A stretch of 6,212 nt of DNA. Source: an uncultured Veillonella sp. (GTDB lineage Bacteria > Bacillota > Negativicutes > Veillonellales > Veillonellaceae). The stretch lies in the NCBI GenBank assembly GCA_900549845.1, contig URPT01000097.1, positions 1 to 6,212 of the forward strand, given 5' to 3'. This document shows positions 5,844 through 6,212 of the stretch, piece by piece (within the stretch, counting starts at the first letter, position 1; every line of letters begins with the position of its first letter). The notes beneath the pieces were generated by a model. That model saw nothing but the letters and a program-made list of their open reading frames with translations. It did no database searches and was not told where the DNA came from. Position numbers and translations under genes: made by a program.

Positions 5844-6212
5844 CGTATCTACCATCTTCAAATCACGGACTTCAAAATCAGATAAGGTTTGCTTGATAAT
5901 ATCAGCTGACTGGTAGCGGGAACTATCAAATTCAATAGTCAGATTATTTCCTTGTCTATCAATGGACATATCAGGCAAGCCCTCATAATGAGAGACTAGA
6001 TGATTTTGACCTGGCGTCAGGTCAAAGGAGAGAGTCTTCATCTTTCCAAAGGTCTCCTTGAGCTGGCTAACCGTTCCATCAAAAATCTCTTGCCCCTTAT
6101 CAATCATAAAAATCCGATCACAGAGTTGCTCAATATCACTCAGATCGTGAGTGGTCAAGAGAATAGTGGTGTCTTCCTCCTGATTAATCTGGGTGATAGC
6201 CCGACGAATGTT
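5823..6212 (-). CDS. ABC transporter ATP-binding protein, C-terminal part (runs off the right edge)
   Basis: The frame is open from position 6212, so this is the 3' part of a longer gene. The visible translation includes TTILLTTHDLSDIEQLCDRI, with the H-loop (switch) histidine of ABC ATPases in TTHD, followed by FMIDKGQEIFDG, the usual strand after the H-loop. Walker A, the signature motif and Walker B would lie beyond the right edge. About 80 further residues form the C-terminal extension common in NatA/DrrA-type exporter ATPases, ending DLKMVDTDIEDIIR. Streptococcal homologues, as I recall them, end only a few residues after this sequence, so almost all of the C-terminus is present. Codons here (CTC, TTG, ACC, CTG, GTC, CAG) look different from those of the carboxylase. 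The TTG at 6158 that would open a 1189-residue frame is an internal leucine codon inside the H-loop region. The substrate is unknown. The sequence probably comes from a different genome from the rest of the window. Confidence 0.85.
5824..5843. other. Chimeric junction between the ABC ATPase and pyruvate carboxylase
   Basis: To the right, the minus-strand frame encodes an ABC ATPase C-terminus; to the left it encodes biotin carboxylase from the middle of its first subdomain. The boundary codes for D-I-E-D-I-I-R. Both parents are expected to read D-I-E-x-I-I here: B. subtilis pyruvate carboxylase has LDIEGIIDIAK, and the ABC family ends close to TDIEDIIR. A shared stretch of about 20 bases would explain both the exact join and the retained frame. 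The exact breakpoint cannot be placed within it. Confidence 0.8.

Noticed and set aside
2589..6158. A 1189-residue ABC-ATPase/pyruvate carboxylase fusion protein starting at the TTG at 6158 as a new enzyme type
   Set aside because: The TTG is a leucine codon in the middle of the ABC H-loop region and the frame is open to the window edge. The carboxylase lacks an essential N-terminal part, and the join falls on a sequence common to both families, which fits a chimera better.

Overview
The window is AT-rich, and every gene I can support is on the minus strand, so transcription runs from right to left. Positions 1 to about 5840 look like a single genome: a diderm member of the Firmicutes (Negativicutes), most likely Veillonella. 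The grounds are a Firmicutes-style single-chain pyruvate carboxylase and a class I NrdR next to genes for ADP-heptose synthesis. ADP-heptose is an LPS inner-core precursor, expected only in a cell with an outer membrane. The genus call rests on recalled protein similarity and was not checked by a search.

Layout in transcription order. (1) 6212 to about 5824: the C-terminal part of an ABC-transporter ATPase of streptococcal type, entering from the right edge. (2) About 5843 to 2589: pyruvate carboxylase without its first ~66 residues, in frame with the ABC fragment and with no stop between them. (3) 2588-2391: an intergenic region with a strong hairpin terminator for the carboxylase, then a near-perfect NrdR-box palindrome, a possible promoter and the nrdR ribosome binding site. 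(4) 2390-1914: nrdR. (5) 1888-962: an M19-family dipeptidase. (6) 962-393: gmhA, overlapping the dipeptidase stop by one base. (7) 296 to beyond the left edge: the start of hldE/rfaE1, the heptose-7-phosphate kinase.

The last four genes look like one transcription unit: a 25-base gap, a 1-base overlap, then a 96-base gap. GmhA and HldE catalyse consecutive steps from sedoheptulose 7-phosphate towards ADP-heptose. NrdR is a repressor of ribonucleotide reductase genes. A canonical NrdR box lies in front of its own gene, so the whole unit, including the heptose genes, may be under NrdR autoregulation.

The strangest feature is the ABC/pyruvate carboxylase fusion near 5824-5843. The ABC part appears to end at its natural C-terminus, and the carboxylase starts inside its biotin carboxylase domain at a point where both families read D-I-E-x-I-I. 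The simplest explanation is a chimeric join, probably a metagenome assembly error between Streptococcus and Veillonella, which share the oral habitat. I do not think it is a new fusion enzyme. I found no RNA gene, CRISPR array, insertion sequence or new defence system. No gene-free stretch exceeds 300 bases.
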